51,644 nucleotides of DNA, taken from assembly GCA_963749485.1 (NCBI GenBank), contig CAVVMV010000005.1, positions 1-51,644 of the forward strand, written 5' to 3'. The notes under the pieces are model-generated. The model saw only the letters and a program-made list of their open reading frames with translations. It was not told the origin of the DNA and ran no database searches. Positions 8,336-17,551 of the stretch are shown piece by piece. This stretch comes from JAZGGS01 sp963749485 (GTDB taxonomy: Bacteria; Bacteroidota; Ignavibacteria; Ignavibacteriales; Ignavibacteriaceae). The position numbers and the translations under genes were made by a program. Position 1 is the first letter of the stretch. Each line of letters starts with the position of its first letter.

Positions 8336-9292
8336 TTAGTTGTACTCCTGTAATATTGTTCTGGTTTTTAATTTTATATAATTATTATCATCCTGCTCAT
8401 AATTCTGTTTTAATAAACCCAATTCTTTATCATTGAACCTCTCTCCTTTTTTACTCCCTTCAATTAATGCATTTAATGCTTCAATCCTTAATCCTGAACT
8501 TGAATCACTTGTGAGAACAAAAAGATAAGCTTGTTTTATCTCCTCATCATAAGGAATTTTTTTCATCAGCTTTAATGCTTCTCTTCTTATACCGGGATTT
8601 TCATCAGTCATCACAACAGTTATAATTGCATCCTTTACATCTTTATCAAAACTTTTTGGCAGCTCCGTATACATTGCATTAATTGAGTTTAACCTTGATC
8701 CCGGGTTGCTTTCATTGAGCATTGAGTATGTTAATATGCTCTGTATTTTTGGATCGTTCACTTTACCTTTAACATAAACCGGTTTCACTGCTTCGAATGT
8801 AAATTCAACTTCGCCGTCTGAAGGATCTGAATCAATAAAACTTAAATTAGTAATGGTCACATTATCACCAGATAGTTCTGTAATATCAGAATCGCCGGTT
8901 GTGGTTATTATTTCTGTTACACTTTTCTTGCCGAAAAAAAGTGAGCCAATTAAAATTCCGATTAGCATTACCGTGGCAAAGCTAAAAGCCAGCCGCGCAG
9001 GAGTTGAGAATAATCCCGCCAGTTTTTGGAGGAGCTCATCGGCAAAACTAAATTTATCTTTTTCCATTCTAAGCGCTCCCCTTAACTGGTAACGTGCTGA
9101 TGATAAAATTTCATCATTTACTTTTGCGCTTTTATGTTCCGATAATATTGCAAGCAAGTTTTTCTGGTTTTCCAGTTCTTCCCTGCATTCAGTACAGGTT
9201 TTTAAATGCTCATTAAGATCATCCTGTTCCTTCGATGATAATTCTCCGTAAAAGGAAAGCTGAATTAGTTTTTTATATTCATTGTGCTGCAT
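8336..9292 (-). CDS. Membrane anti-sigma factor with HEAT-like repeats
   Basis: 318 residues. The zinc anti-sigma N-domain has H29-x3-C33-x2-C36. One membrane span at about 101-120 (LAFSFATVMLIGILIGSLFF). The outer part, about 180-318, is a run of paired helices resembling HEAT repeats (for example DENPGIRREALKLMKKIPYD and SGLRIEALNALI). Unlike most anti-sigma factors, the sensor region seems to be a helical scaffold. It is 21 bases after the ECF sigma gene and is followed at two bases by the solenoid gene, so the three form an operon. It should hold the sigma factor at the inner membrane until an envelope signal arrives. Confidence 0.85.
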   Translation of the reverse strand: MQHNEYKKLIQLSFYGELSSKEQDDLNEHLKTCTECREELENQKNLLAILSEHKSAKVNDEILSSARYQLRGALRMEKDKFSFADELLQKLAGLFSTPARLAFSFATVMLIGILIGSLFFGKKSVTEIITTTGDSDITELSGDNVTITNLSFIDSDPSDGEVEFTFEAVKPVYVKGKVNDPKIQSILTYSMLNESNPGSRLNSINAMYTELPKSFDKDVKDAIITVVMTDENPGIRREALKLMKKIPYDEEIKQAYLFVLTSDSSSGLRIEALNALIEGSKKGERFNDKELGLLKQNYEQDDNNYIKLKTRTILQEYN

Positions 9293-9313
9293 TATAACCT
9301 CAAATCTATTTTC

Positions 9314-9901
9314 TCAATTTTGTAAAGCATAAATACCGCTTAATTTTTTTCTAAGATTTTTTATAGCATCAAACAGATATTTTTTCACTGTGCCTTCTTT
9401 GCAGTTCAGCATCTCTGCAATTTCTCTTATTTTGTATCCTTCGTAATGTTTAAGAACAAAAGTAATCTTTTGCCTGGGAGAAAGAGTCTCCAAAGCTGCA
9501 TCCACTATTTCTGCCAGTTCACTGCCGGCTGCTTCTTCTTCAGGAGATGAACCTTCGTAAACCAGTTGTTCGGAAGCATCTTTGGTAAAATCGGTATCAT
9601 CATCCTCTTCATTAATTGATACTTTAAGATATTCCTTACTTCTGCTTTTGTAAGAAAGACAAACATTAACAGCTATACGATATATCCAGGTTGAAAATTC
9701 ACTTCGAAATTGAAAGTTATTTATTCCCCTGTAAACTCTTATAAATACTTCCTGGTAGAGATCTTTAGCATCATCTGTGTTGCCTGTGTATTTAAGTGCG
9801 ATGGAAAGGACTGTCCGGTCGTACCTGTAAACTAACTGCTCAAAGGCATTGTCATTCCCCTGTTTTACCTGGTGGATTAATTCGATATCACTTAAAGCCA
9901 T
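9314..9901 (-). CDS. ECF-type RNA polymerase sigma factor
   Basis: 195 residues. Region 2 (about 20-85): DAKDLYQEVFIRVYRG and FSTWIYRIAVN, which melt and bind the -10 element. Region 4 (about 135-190): LSPRQKITFVLKHYEGYKIR then EIAEMLNCKEGTVKKYL, a helix-turn-helix for the -35. An acidic linker joins them. AAAGGA lies six bases before the ATG. First gene of the sigma / anti-sigma / solenoid operon. Confidence 0.93.
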   Translation of the reverse strand: MALSDIELIHQVKQGNDNAFEQLVYRYDRTVLSIALKYTGNTDDAKDLYQEVFIRVYRGINNFQFRSEFSTWIYRIAVNVCLSYKSRSKEYLKVSINEEDDDTDFTKDASEQLVYEGSSPEEEAAGSELAEIVDAALETLSPRQKITFVLKHYEGYKIREIAEMLNCKEGTVKKYLFDAIKNLRKKLSGIYALQN

Positions 9902-9974
9902 TAAGTCCTTTCTTCGTAACTGTAGATTAGACTTGCAAAAGTTTAAAAAGGTTGGGGTTAAACTTCCTCTAAAA

Positions 9975-10766
9975 TTATGCTTTATGATTTAATAAATCAA
10001 AAACTGAATTTATGTGATAAGTAGGAGTTATACCATTCAAACCGTTTGGGAAGTAACGCACACCAGTATCTACCAGCGCTGTATCAATTCCAAACTTGTT
10101 ACCCATTGCAATATCTGTTTCGAGCCGGTCGCCAACTAAAAGCAGACTGGAAGGATTGGTTTGAATCCTTGTTCTTATTTCTTCGAACATAAAATGAGAG
10201 GGTTTGCCAAAATGAAGTTCAAGTTTTTTGTGAGTTCTTTTTTCCAATGCTGAAATGGTTGCTCCCGCATCCAGCACTTCGCCATCATCAACCGGGCAGG
10301 TATCATCAATATTAGCCGCAAAAAACCTGGCACCTTTTTCAAGTGCGCGTGCAGCTATTTCAAGCTTTTCATAATTTAATGTGCGGTCTAAAGTAACAAC
10401 CAGGATATTTATATCCGCAGGGTCTTCGGAATAATTTAATCCGGCGCTTTTGATTTCATCAATAAATATTTTTTCTCCAATGGCAAAAAAGGAAGCACCT
10501 TTAAAGTTTTCTTGAAGATATTTTTTTGTAACAATTGTAGAGTTAACAATCTCTTCTTGTGTAACTTCCAAACCATTTCCGCTAAGAAACTGGTAATAAT
10601 CTGTTACGCTGCCTGTGGTTTTGTTCGAAATAAAAATTACTTTTTTCCCTAATCTTTTTAGGTGATTTACAGTCTTGTCTGCATCAGGAATAAGATGGGT
10701 TCCACGGTAGATTGTTCCATCAAGATCGAAAATGAAGCCTTTATATTTTTCTATAAGATTATTCAA
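9975..10766 (-). CDS. HAD-superfamily phosphatase, NagD / PGP subfamily (IIA)
   Basis: Acts on small phosphate esters in the cytoplasm; substrate not readable from sequence. HAD motif I FDLDGT (Asp14, Asp16), motif II ISNKT (46-50), Lys in FGKPS (about 188), motif IV VGDRLETDIAMG (Asp213). A C2-type cap lies between motifs II and III. 263 residues, normal for NagD-like enzymes. Same strand and order as the RmlD-like and PfkB genes, 89 bases after the former. Confidence 0.88.
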   Translation of the reverse strand: MNNLIEKYKGFIFDLDGTIYRGTHLIPDADKTVNHLKRLGKKVIFISNKTTGSVTDYYQFLSGNGLEVTQEEIVNSTIVTKKYLQENFKGASFFAIGEKIFIDEIKSAGLNYSEDPADINILVVTLDRTLNYEKLEIAARALEKGARFFAANIDDTCPVDDGEVLDAGATISALEKRTHKKLELHFGKPSHFMFEEIRTRIQTNPSSLLLVGDRLETDIAMGNKFGIDTALVDTGVRYFPNGLNGITPTYHINSVFDLLNHKA

Positions 10767-10855
10767 TGCATAATACCGATTTTAAAAATTGGAACAATTA
10801 AGTTTGAAAACTACAAAATAAACAGGAAATTGAATAACTGGCTAGGTAACCTTTT

Positions 10856-11770
10856 TCACAATCCCAGTTTTCTTTTTATTATTGCAAGTGATTCGCGAAT
10901 TGAAACAGGTTTATATCCTAATTCGGCTTCTGCTTTTAAAGTGATTAACCCGGATTCGAGTGGTCTCCTGGCAGCTTGATTTAGTTCTTTTGTTTTAATG
11001 GGCGTGATTAGTGATTTATCCAAATTAAAATAATCCGCAATTATTTTAGTGAATTCATACCTGGATAAAAATTCCTTGCCTCCAATATTATAAACACCAT
11101 GTTTATGGAACTCAATTACCTTACTTATTGCCTGAACCAGGTCATCAATAAAAGTAGGATTGCTTACCTGGTCATCAACTATTCTAACCGGCTTACCGCT
11201 TGTTACCGTATCAATAAGCCATTCAACAAAATCGGCTTTACTTTTTGAAGCAACACCATACAAAACATTAGTTCTTAAAATAGTATAGAGGGCTCCACTT
11301 ATTTTTAATACGTTTTCACTTGCTAGCTTCGTTCTGCCGTAGTACCCCAGCGGATTAGGTTTATCATTTTCGGAATAGGGACCACTTTTACCATCAAAAA
11401 TATAATCTGAAGAGATATGAATTATTTGTGCATCAATAACCCGTGCTGTTTCTGCTAAGTGTTCCACTCCTTTAACATTTATTTTCCAAACGGTTTCTCT
11501 TTCAGTTTCGCTAAGATCTACATTAGTATATGCCGCTGCATTTATTATTACATCCGGCATAAAATTATATACGACTTTTTTAATTTTATCGCGCTCAGTA
11601 ATGTTACAGCTTAGATAATCTACATTATCAAAAAGTGGGTTTTCTTCAATAGAGCAGGCGAATAACTGAACATTTTTATCAGAACTGTAAAACTCGATGG
11701 TACGCTGCCCAAGCATTCCATTTGCACCAACAATAAAAATTCTACGCTTTATTATATCTTGCGAGTACAT
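10856..11770 (-). CDS. RmlD-like dTDP-4-dehydrorhamnose reductase family (SDR)
   Basis: Extended short-chain dehydrogenase of 304 residues. NAD(P) loop FIVGANGMLGQR (about 12-23), AAAYTNVDLSE, and the catalytic pair S..Y-x3-K (HISSDYIFDG, then YYGRTK). The RmlD family reduces dTDP-4-keto-6-deoxy-mannose to dTDP-rhamnose; with no rfbABC genes nearby the exact substrate is open. Its first 29 bases overlap the 3' end of the PfkB gene. Confidence 0.82.
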   Translation of the reverse strand: MYSQDIIKRRIFIVGANGMLGQRTIEFYSSDKNVQLFACSIEENPLFDNVDYLSCNITERDKIKKVVYNFMPDVIINAAAYTNVDLSETERETVWKINVKGVEHLAETARVIDAQIIHISSDYIFDGKSGPYSENDKPNPLGYYGRTKLASENVLKISGALYTILRTNVLYGVASKSKADFVEWLIDTVTSGKPVRIVDDQVSNPTFIDDLVQAISKVIEFHKHGVYNIGGKEFLSRYEFTKIIADYFNLDKSLITPIKTKELNQAARRPLESGLITLKAEAELGYKPVSIRESLAIIKRKLGL

Positions 11771-12635
11771 CAGCTTTAAGGTTTAAGTAATCATTTATAT
11801 CTGTATAGGTTGTGCTTGTTCCTGCAGCAATGTTGGCAAGTGTTAAAGCTTCAATTAAATTTTTATTTCTAATATAGTTATAAAAATATACTGCCCCAAA
11901 AACATCGCCACAACCAACTTTGTTAACTGGTTTTACATCCAAAGCAGGTATTTCTTCAGAAGAAAGAAATATATTTTCTGAAAAATAAACTTTTGCTCCT
12001 TTGTTTCCTTTGGTTACAACTAATTGCTTCACTCCATAGCTAATTAGTTCGCGGGCAATTTCCTCTTCGTTTATTTTTGGTGATAAAGTTTTCACTTCCA
12101 ATTCATTTGCCTGAATAATATCAACACATTTAGCCCAGTCTTTAAAATCTGTTATCCTTCTAAAATTTCTTTTCATTTCGCTATCCAAACCACGCGAAAA
12201 AGTGTGAACATCAAAGTGAATAATTCCGTTGTAATTTTTTCTTATCTCCTTAATTTGTTTAAGTGAAATATCGAAACCGGTTACCATATTAATCAGTATA
12301 CCATCGAACCGGTTAAGGTTCGATATATTAAACTGAAGGTTTCCTGAAACATTTTCATATGTTTCTTCTCTTTCTTTATTATCATAAATATTCAGTTTAA
12401 CCATTGGAATATTTGCTGAATAGGAGATGTAATTGGGTTTAATCTTTTTAAAAACCGGTGAGAAAAGTTTTTCATTTATCTTGTCAATAGTTGTGCAAAC
12501 ATAGATATTATCGCTTGATTCGGTTATATTAGCTAATGCTGCTGTTGTATAAAATATCCCTCCCGGCTTAATAAGCTTACCTTTTCCATAATCAATTTTA
12601 TCAATTACCGAATGACCGAATACGAGTAAATTCAT
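11742..12635 (-). CDS. PfkB-family carbohydrate kinase
   Basis: 297 residues, ribokinase-like fold. The N-terminal GHSVIDKIDYG and KPGGIFYTTAALAN take the sugar-binding role; the C-terminal signature is VGCGDVFGAVYFY, with Asp as catalytic base (GCGD instead of the common GAGD). Substrate unknown. It begins the three-gene kinase / reductase / phosphatase string, which points to sugar activation or cleanup (inference). Confidence 0.85.
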   Translation of the reverse strand: MNLLVFGHSVIDKIDYGKGKLIKPGGIFYTTAALANITESSDNIYVCTTIDKINEKLFSPVFKKIKPNYISYSANIPMVKLNIYDNKEREETYENVSGNLQFNISNLNRFDGILINMVTGFDISLKQIKEIRKNYNGIIHFDVHTFSRGLDSEMKRNFRRITDFKDWAKCVDIIQANELEVKTLSPKINEEEIARELISYGVKQLVVTKGNKGAKVYFSENIFLSSEEIPALDVKPVNKVGCGDVFGAVYFYNYIRNKNLIEALTLANIAAGTSTTYTDINDYLNLKADVLARYNKA

Positions 12636-12765
12636 AATTCATTTTGCCAGTATATTAATTGAAGATGCCACCTATCACAATCACCTGCCAGGGGTTTTAA
12701 TCTTTTCTAAATTTCATTTATATTAGCTTTCTATTTAAGACCAATATTATTAAAAATTTGCAATA

Positions 12766-13890
12766 ATGAAAATAGGGATAACCTGTTACCCAACTTACGG
12801 GGGAAGTGGTGTAATGGCAACAGAGTTGGGGAAGGATTTAGCTTTACGAGGGCACGAAGTACACTTTATCAGCTATGCACTTCCATTCAGATTAAACCAA
12901 TATGTGGAAAACATTTTTTTTCACGAAGTAGAAACAAGCAGTTATCCTCTTTTTGAATTCCCACTTTACAGTTTAGCACTTGCCAGTAAGATGGTTGAAG
13001 TAGCAGAGTTTGAAAACCTGGATCTGCTTCACGTTCATTATGCAATACCGCATGCTACTAGTGCATATCTTGCAAAACAAATGCTTAACGGTAAAAGAGA
13101 TCTTAAAATTATTACCACCTTGCATGGAACCGATATTACTCTTGTAGGACTTGAACCTTCTTTTCTTCCGCTTGTTAAATTCAGCATTGACCAAAGTGAT
13201 GGTGTAACTGCTGTTTCCCGTTTCTTAAAGGAAAAAACCATTACAAATTATTTGTGTGATAAGGAAATAAAGGTAATTCCAAACTTTGTTGATACGGATT
13301 TGTATAAACCAAAATTAAACGGTGAGTTTAAGAAGCACATTGCGGAGGAAAATGAAAAGGTGCTTGTACACACTTCAAATTTCAGAGTAGTTAAAAGAGT
13401 TGCAGATACAATTAAAATTTTCGAAAAGATTCATGATAAAATTCCTTCCAAACTTATACTGGTTGGTGATGGACCTGACAGATCAGAATGCGAAAGATTA
13501 TGCAGGCAAAAAGGACTGGAGGATAAAGTTAAATTCCTTGGAAAACAGGATGCACTTGTAGAAATATTAACATCGAGTGATATTTTTCTTATACCATCAC
13601 AATCAGAAAGTTTTGGGCTTGCTGCCCTGGAAGCAATGGCTTGCGGGCTTCCGGTTATCAGTTCAAGCGTGGGCGGACTACCGGAACTTATAAGACATAA
13701 TGAAACCGGGTTTATTGCCGAAATAGGTGATATTGATAGAATGGCAAAATACACACTTGAACTTCTTACGAATGAAAGGAAGTATAAAATATTTTCAGAT
13801 AATGCCAGGAGCCGGGCAGTAGATGTTTTTGATAAATCGCAAGTTGTGCCAATGTATGAAAATTATTATAAAACTATTTTAGATTCATAG
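12766..13890 (+). CDS. bshA: N-acetyl-alpha-D-glucosaminyl L-malate synthase
   Basis: GT4-family glycosyltransferase that joins GlcNAc from UDP-GlcNAc to L-malate, the first step of bacillithiol synthesis. Diagnostic N-terminus CYPTYGGSGVMATELG, HFISYALPFRL, and LLHVHYAIPHA; the C-terminal nucleotide-sugar site has SESFGLAALEAMACGLP with the E-x7-E pair. 374 residues, normal length. The 130-base gap from the divergent PfkB gene holds the promoter. The DNPH1-like gene follows two bases after the stop. Confidence 0.92.
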   Translation: MKIGITCYPTYGGSGVMATELGKDLALRGHEVHFISYALPFRLNQYVENIFFHEVETSSYPLFEFPLYSLALASKMVEVAEFENLDLLHVHYAIPHATSAYLAKQMLNGKRDLKIITTLHGTDITLVGLEPSFLPLVKFSIDQSDGVTAVSRFLKEKTITNYLCDKEIKVIPNFVDTDLYKPKLNGEFKKHIAEENEKVLVHTSNFRVVKRVADTIKIFEKIHDKIPSKLILVGDGPDRSECERLCRQKGLEDKVKFLGKQDALVEILTSSDIFLIPSQSESFGLAALEAMACGLPVISSSVGGLPELIRHNETGFIAEIGDIDRMAKYTLELLTNERKYKIFSDNARSRAVDVFDKSQVVPMYENYYKTILDS

Positions 13891-13892
13891 AA

Positions 13893-14297
13893 ATGATCAT
13901 TTATTGTGCAGGACCCATAAAGGGAGATACAACTTTCCAAAAAATTTATTTGGAAATTATTAACTTTGTTGAGTCAGAAGGGCATACACCGCTGGCAGAA
14001 TTAAGTGCAGAGTTTACTCCTACAAATCCGCTAACCGATAAGCAGATTTATACAAGAGATCTTAAATGGATTGACGGCAGTAAGATGATGATTGCTGAAA
14101 TTTCAGGACCAAGTTTAGGTGTCGGTTTCGAAATTTCTTATGCATTTTCCAAAAGAAGATACCAGTTCTTGCGCTTGTTAATAAAAAGGTTGAAAAAGTT
14201 TCTGCAATGATAACAGGCTGCGATTCAAATCTGTTAACAGTTGCAAAATATCGGAACCGAAGAGGATTTAAGGGAGATTATAAGAATCGTATATTAA
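13893..14297 (+). CDS. Nucleoside 2-deoxyribosyltransferase / DNPH1-like hydrolase (two frameshifts)
   Basis: Small Rossmann-like enzyme of the family that cleaves or transfers 2-deoxyribose of nucleosides or nucleotides. Seen: IIYCAGPIKGD at the start, YTRDLKWIDGSKMMIAEISG, and PSLGVGFEISYAFSK, where the Glu is the usual nucleophile. The frame then breaks near 14163: the next frame reads IPVLALVNKKVEKVSAMITG, and near 14253 a second shift gives GTEEDLREIIRIVY and the stop at 14297. Rejoined it is about 134 residues, a normal length. It starts two bases after bshA. Confidence 0.75.
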
Positions 14298-14314
14298 AGA
14301 AATAAAAACTTAGT

Positions 14315-14743
14315 GTGACTGAAAAAGAGTTCATTGCAGAAACTGTTGAACATTATTTGGGAAAGGGAATAAAAGTTTTTCCGGCAGATTTTGTAGAAAC
14401 AACTTTTGTTGAAGTACTTGACATTCCCCAAAAAACACTAATTTTAGGGGAAGAACTTTTTGGAAGTTTTGAAATAATTACCACGGATGGCAGCCAGGTT
14501 CTGCTTACTGATGATCTGATGAAGGGGAAGTTCATTGTGTACGCCAGTTGCAACGCAAATGGGCTCATTGAAATTCCCCAAGAAAAAAGAATGCTCGAAG
14601 ATGCTGTTGATAAATATGAAAATTATATTGATTTCATATTAATAGAAATTCAAAAGGATTTTAAAACAGCATTTCCCGAATCAGAAAATAATTTAGATGT
14701 TGTAAACGAAGTATTTAAAAAACTAAATCTAATAAGGATCTGA
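14315..14743 (+). CDS. Conserved-looking hypothetical protein, 142 residues
   Basis: Not recognised. GTG start, no clear ribosome site. No signal peptide or membrane span. The middle (GSFEIITTDGSQVLLTDD then FIVYASCNANGLIEIP) looks beta-rich, and the C-terminal third is acidic and helical. Its TGA overlaps the next gene's ATG, so it is coupled to the RNA methyltransferase and probably shares its transcript. Confidence 0.65.
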   Translation: MTEKEFIAETVEHYLGKGIKVFPADFVETTFVEVLDIPQKTLILGEELFGSFEIITTDGSQVLLTDDLMKGKFIVYASCNANGLIEIPQEKRMLEDAVDKYENYIDFILIEIQKDFKTAFPESENNLDVVNEVFKKLNLIRI

Positions 14744-15750
14744 TGAAACGAAAAGGAAGAGTATCTGAAAAAGTTTATACTTATTTATGTGCGGTTTTTG
14801 GAGATGATGCTGCAAAGCAGTACTGGGCATTTGTAAAAAAACCACCCACAAAGTACATAAGGGTTAACGAGCTTAAAATTAACCGAGCCGATTTGGCTAA
14901 ACGGCTTTTCGATAATTATGGTATTTCTACCGAAGAGCTTGAATTTCCTACTAACGCACTTAAAATAACCGGTGGCTACGAATTTGTAGGAACTACACTG
15001 GAATTAGTTTTTGGTTTATATTACATACAGGGTGTGTCTTCAATGTTTCCGCCCATAGTTTTAAATCCTTCGGTTACAGATACAGTTTTAGATCTTTGTT
15101 CAGCACCCGGTTCTAAAACAACCCAGCTTGCCGAATTGATGAAGAATAAAGGAAAACTTGTTGTTAACGAAGTTCAAATTGATAGAATTAAAGCACTCGT
15201 TTTTAATCTGGATAAAATGAATTTCTTAAACTACGGAGTTTTAAATTCCAAGGGTGAGATTCTTAGCAAATTTTACGATTCATATTTTGATAAAATTTTA
15301 GTTGATGCACCTTGCAGCGGTCTTGGAATTATTCAGAAAAAAAATGAAGTGAACAAATGGTGGTCGCTCGAAAGAGTTGCACGTTTAACCGATCTTCAAA
15401 CACGCCTTATGGTTGCTGCAATTAAAATGTTAAAGGTGGGTGGCGAAGTTGTTTATTCTACCTGCACATTAACTCCGGAAGAAAATGAACTTGTAATAAA
15501 CAATATTTTACGCAACTATCCTGTTGAAATTCAGGATATTGATCTTCCTTACCAGCACAAAGAAGGATTTACACGGTACCACGGAATTGATTTAAATCAA
15601 AACCTCTCCAAAGCAATAAGAATTGTTCCCTGGGAAGCAGACTCAGATGGATTTTTTATGGTTAAGCTTAAGAAAACCGGCGAAACCACTCCACCCGAGC
15701 AGGAAAAGAAACGAAGAAGCTACGTGATGACTTTCCATAAACATGAGTGA
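14743..15750 (+). CDS. RsmB/NOP2/SUN-family RNA (cytosine-5) methyltransferase
   Basis: SAM-dependent methyltransferase for rRNA or tRNA cytosines. Motif I DLCSAPGSKTTQLAELM binds SAM; DAPCSGLG (Cys near residue 191) and YSTCTLTPEEN (Cys near 241) are the two conserved cysteines, catalytic and release. 335 residues covers the N-terminal and catalytic domains only. The RNA-binding PUA part seems to be the separate next gene, which overlaps it by eight bases. Confidence 0.92.
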   Translation: MKRKGRVSEKVYTYLCAVFGDDAAKQYWAFVKKPPTKYIRVNELKINRADLAKRLFDNYGISTEELEFPTNALKITGGYEFVGTTLELVFGLYYIQGVSSMFPPIVLNPSVTDTVLDLCSAPGSKTTQLAELMKNKGKLVVNEVQIDRIKALVFNLDKMNFLNYGVLNSKGEILSKFYDSYFDKILVDAPCSGLGIIQKKNEVNKWWSLERVARLTDLQTRLMVAAIKMLKVGGEVVYSTCTLTPEENELVINNILRNYPVEIQDIDLPYQHKEGFTRYHGIDLNQNLSKAIRIVPWEADSDGFFMVKLKKTGETTPPEQEKKRRSYVMTFHKHE

Positions 15751-16201
15751 GAAAGAGATTAAAGATTATTTAAAACTGATTTCTGATGAATTTGGAATAA
15801 AGAAAAAAGTTTTAGCTGAGTACAATTACATGCTGAAGAGAAAAGAGATATTTTTTGTAAGCGGCGATTGGACGGACGAAAATCTTGGTCTTTTCCACAG
15901 GATAGGGACTAAGTTTGGAGTAATTGATAAAAACAACAGGGTTGTGCTGCATTCGCACGCAGCACAGGTATTCGAGAAAGATATAACAAAAAATATTTAT
16001 GAAATTAAAAACCTTGAAGAACTTAAAACATATATCACGGGTGGATTGATATTAAATGATTCGATTGAACCGGGACAATATGCTGTAAAATATGAAGGCA
16101 TTATTATGGGAACAGGTGTCGTAATTCAGGGTGGATTAAAAAGTCGTTTCCCGCGTTCAAGAAGAACGCAGAAGATACGGGTTAAAGATATTACGATTTA
16201 G
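15743..16201 (+). CDS. Stand-alone PUA-like partner of the m5C methyltransferase
   Basis: 152 residues. The C-terminal part, GTGVVIQGGLKSRFPRSRRT, is the motif seen in PUA-like tails of NOP2/Sun and tRNA-binding proteins. The N-terminal half is a small alpha/beta domain. Overlap with the methyltransferase gene strongly suggests the two act together, as domains that are fused in RsmF-like enzymes. No membrane or signal features. Confidence 0.75.
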   Translation: MSEKEIKDYLKLISDEFGIKKKVLAEYNYMLKRKEIFFVSGDWTDENLGLFHRIGTKFGVIDKNNRVVLHSHAAQVFEKDITKNIYEIKNLEELKTYITGGLILNDSIEPGQYAVKYEGIIMGTGVVIQGGLKSRFPRSRRTQKIRVKDITI

Positions 16202-16237
16202 CTAGAGACAGATGGCATAAAAAGATTTTTCTTGAAA

Positions 16238-17521
16238 TCACTTTAATAGAATCATCTTCTTTGTTTCAATAAAATTTCCTGCTTTTAAAGTGATAAAAAT
16301 AAATTCCGCTTGTTAAATCGTTTCCACTAAAATCTATTTCATAACTTCCGGCAGGTTTTTCTTCATTATCAAGGTTGCAATTTCATTTCCTAAAACATCA
16401 TAAACTTTAATTGTTACAAAACTTAATTCTGGAATTTGGAATTTGATTGTTGTTGTTGGGTTGAATGGATTAGGGTAGTTATGATATAAATTAAACTCTT
16501 TCAATTCTATAAAATGCTCTTTCAGGTCAACGGGGTAAAAATCGATTATCTTATATATAATACTATCTGTAGTAACTCGATATGAGTAGTAAATATTTTC
16601 ATCAGTGTACTCTACGTAAACATTATTGTTCGTTATAAAGAATCTATCGAAATAACCGAAAGCCACATTATAATTGTAAGCTGAAAAATCATATCTTCAT
16701 GCTATCACGGGTGCTTGAGAAAATGATAATATGCTGAATGAATTCATTTCGTCTGGCCCAGTTCCAAATAACCACCAGCTATAAAGCCGAGTGAATGTAT
16801 TTGTTGAGGAATCTATTTCATATTTGTCTTGAGTAAAATTGGGATCTCCGTATAAATCAATATAGAGGTCTGAAGTATATAAAAGATCACTGTATGCGCT
16901 TGCTACGATAAAATCCTGTTGATATGCAAAATTTCTGGGAAGACGATGAAAATCATTTTGCACAAAGTTAAATCTGTAAACCCTTAAAGTGTCCTTCCAA
17001 GAATCAAAACAAAGGAAAGCATAGGGATAGTAAAATTCTGATCCTCGTCTAATATGACTCAACGGGGGATTTGCCAAATCAGAATCAAACAATACTTGCA
17101 ATTTATCATCAATTATATCTGCTATTATAAATTTATCTTCGTCACCACCAAGATCAAATCTGATAACAAAGTAATTATTAAAATCTTCAAATTCAGAAAC
17201 TGGATAAATCATCTGAGTATCTTCGCAAAGCAATGGATTGATTGGCTGAGTAATATCAAATATATTGAGTGCGTATTCATCTCCAGATATTAAATAATTA
17301 CTATGTATATGCAGCAATCCTAAAGAATCCTGCAAATTATAAATTTCTCCAAATATATTGTTGCTATCTCTTTCTAATATGTATAAGCCGTTATTCGTTG
17401 AAATGTAAGTATAACTTTCGTTCTCAGCTACACCATAAAATTTTGTGGGGAGAGTATCTGCCTGGCTGAAGGCAAATGAAGCAAAAAATAACACTATCAT
17501 AAATATGTTAAGTGTTTTCAT
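16238..17521 (-). pseudogene. T9SS-sorted secreted protein, broken by a stop and two frameshifts
   Basis: Signal peptide about 1-19 (MKTLNIFMIVLFFASFAFS), then a beta-rich region with YISTNNGLYILERDSN, similar to LVIVD or propeller-type surface proteins. An in-frame TGA at 16697-16699 interrupts SQAPVIA*RYDFSAYNYN; the same frame then runs on to NYPNPFNPTTTIKFQIPE. Two more shifts are needed near 16375 and 16285 to read EKPAGSYEIDF, GNDLTSGIYF and finally KAGNFIETKKMILLK. With these repaired it is a complete exported protein of about 428 residues. Sequencing error or true decay cannot be told apart here. Confidence 0.7.
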
Positions 17522-17551
17522 TTTTTAATCACCTCTAGTTAAATAGTTCTC

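Noticed and set aside
16697..16699. Use of TGA as Trp (alternative genetic code)
   Set aside because: TGA is a normal stop for other genes here (for example at 14741-14743), and only one gene would need the change.
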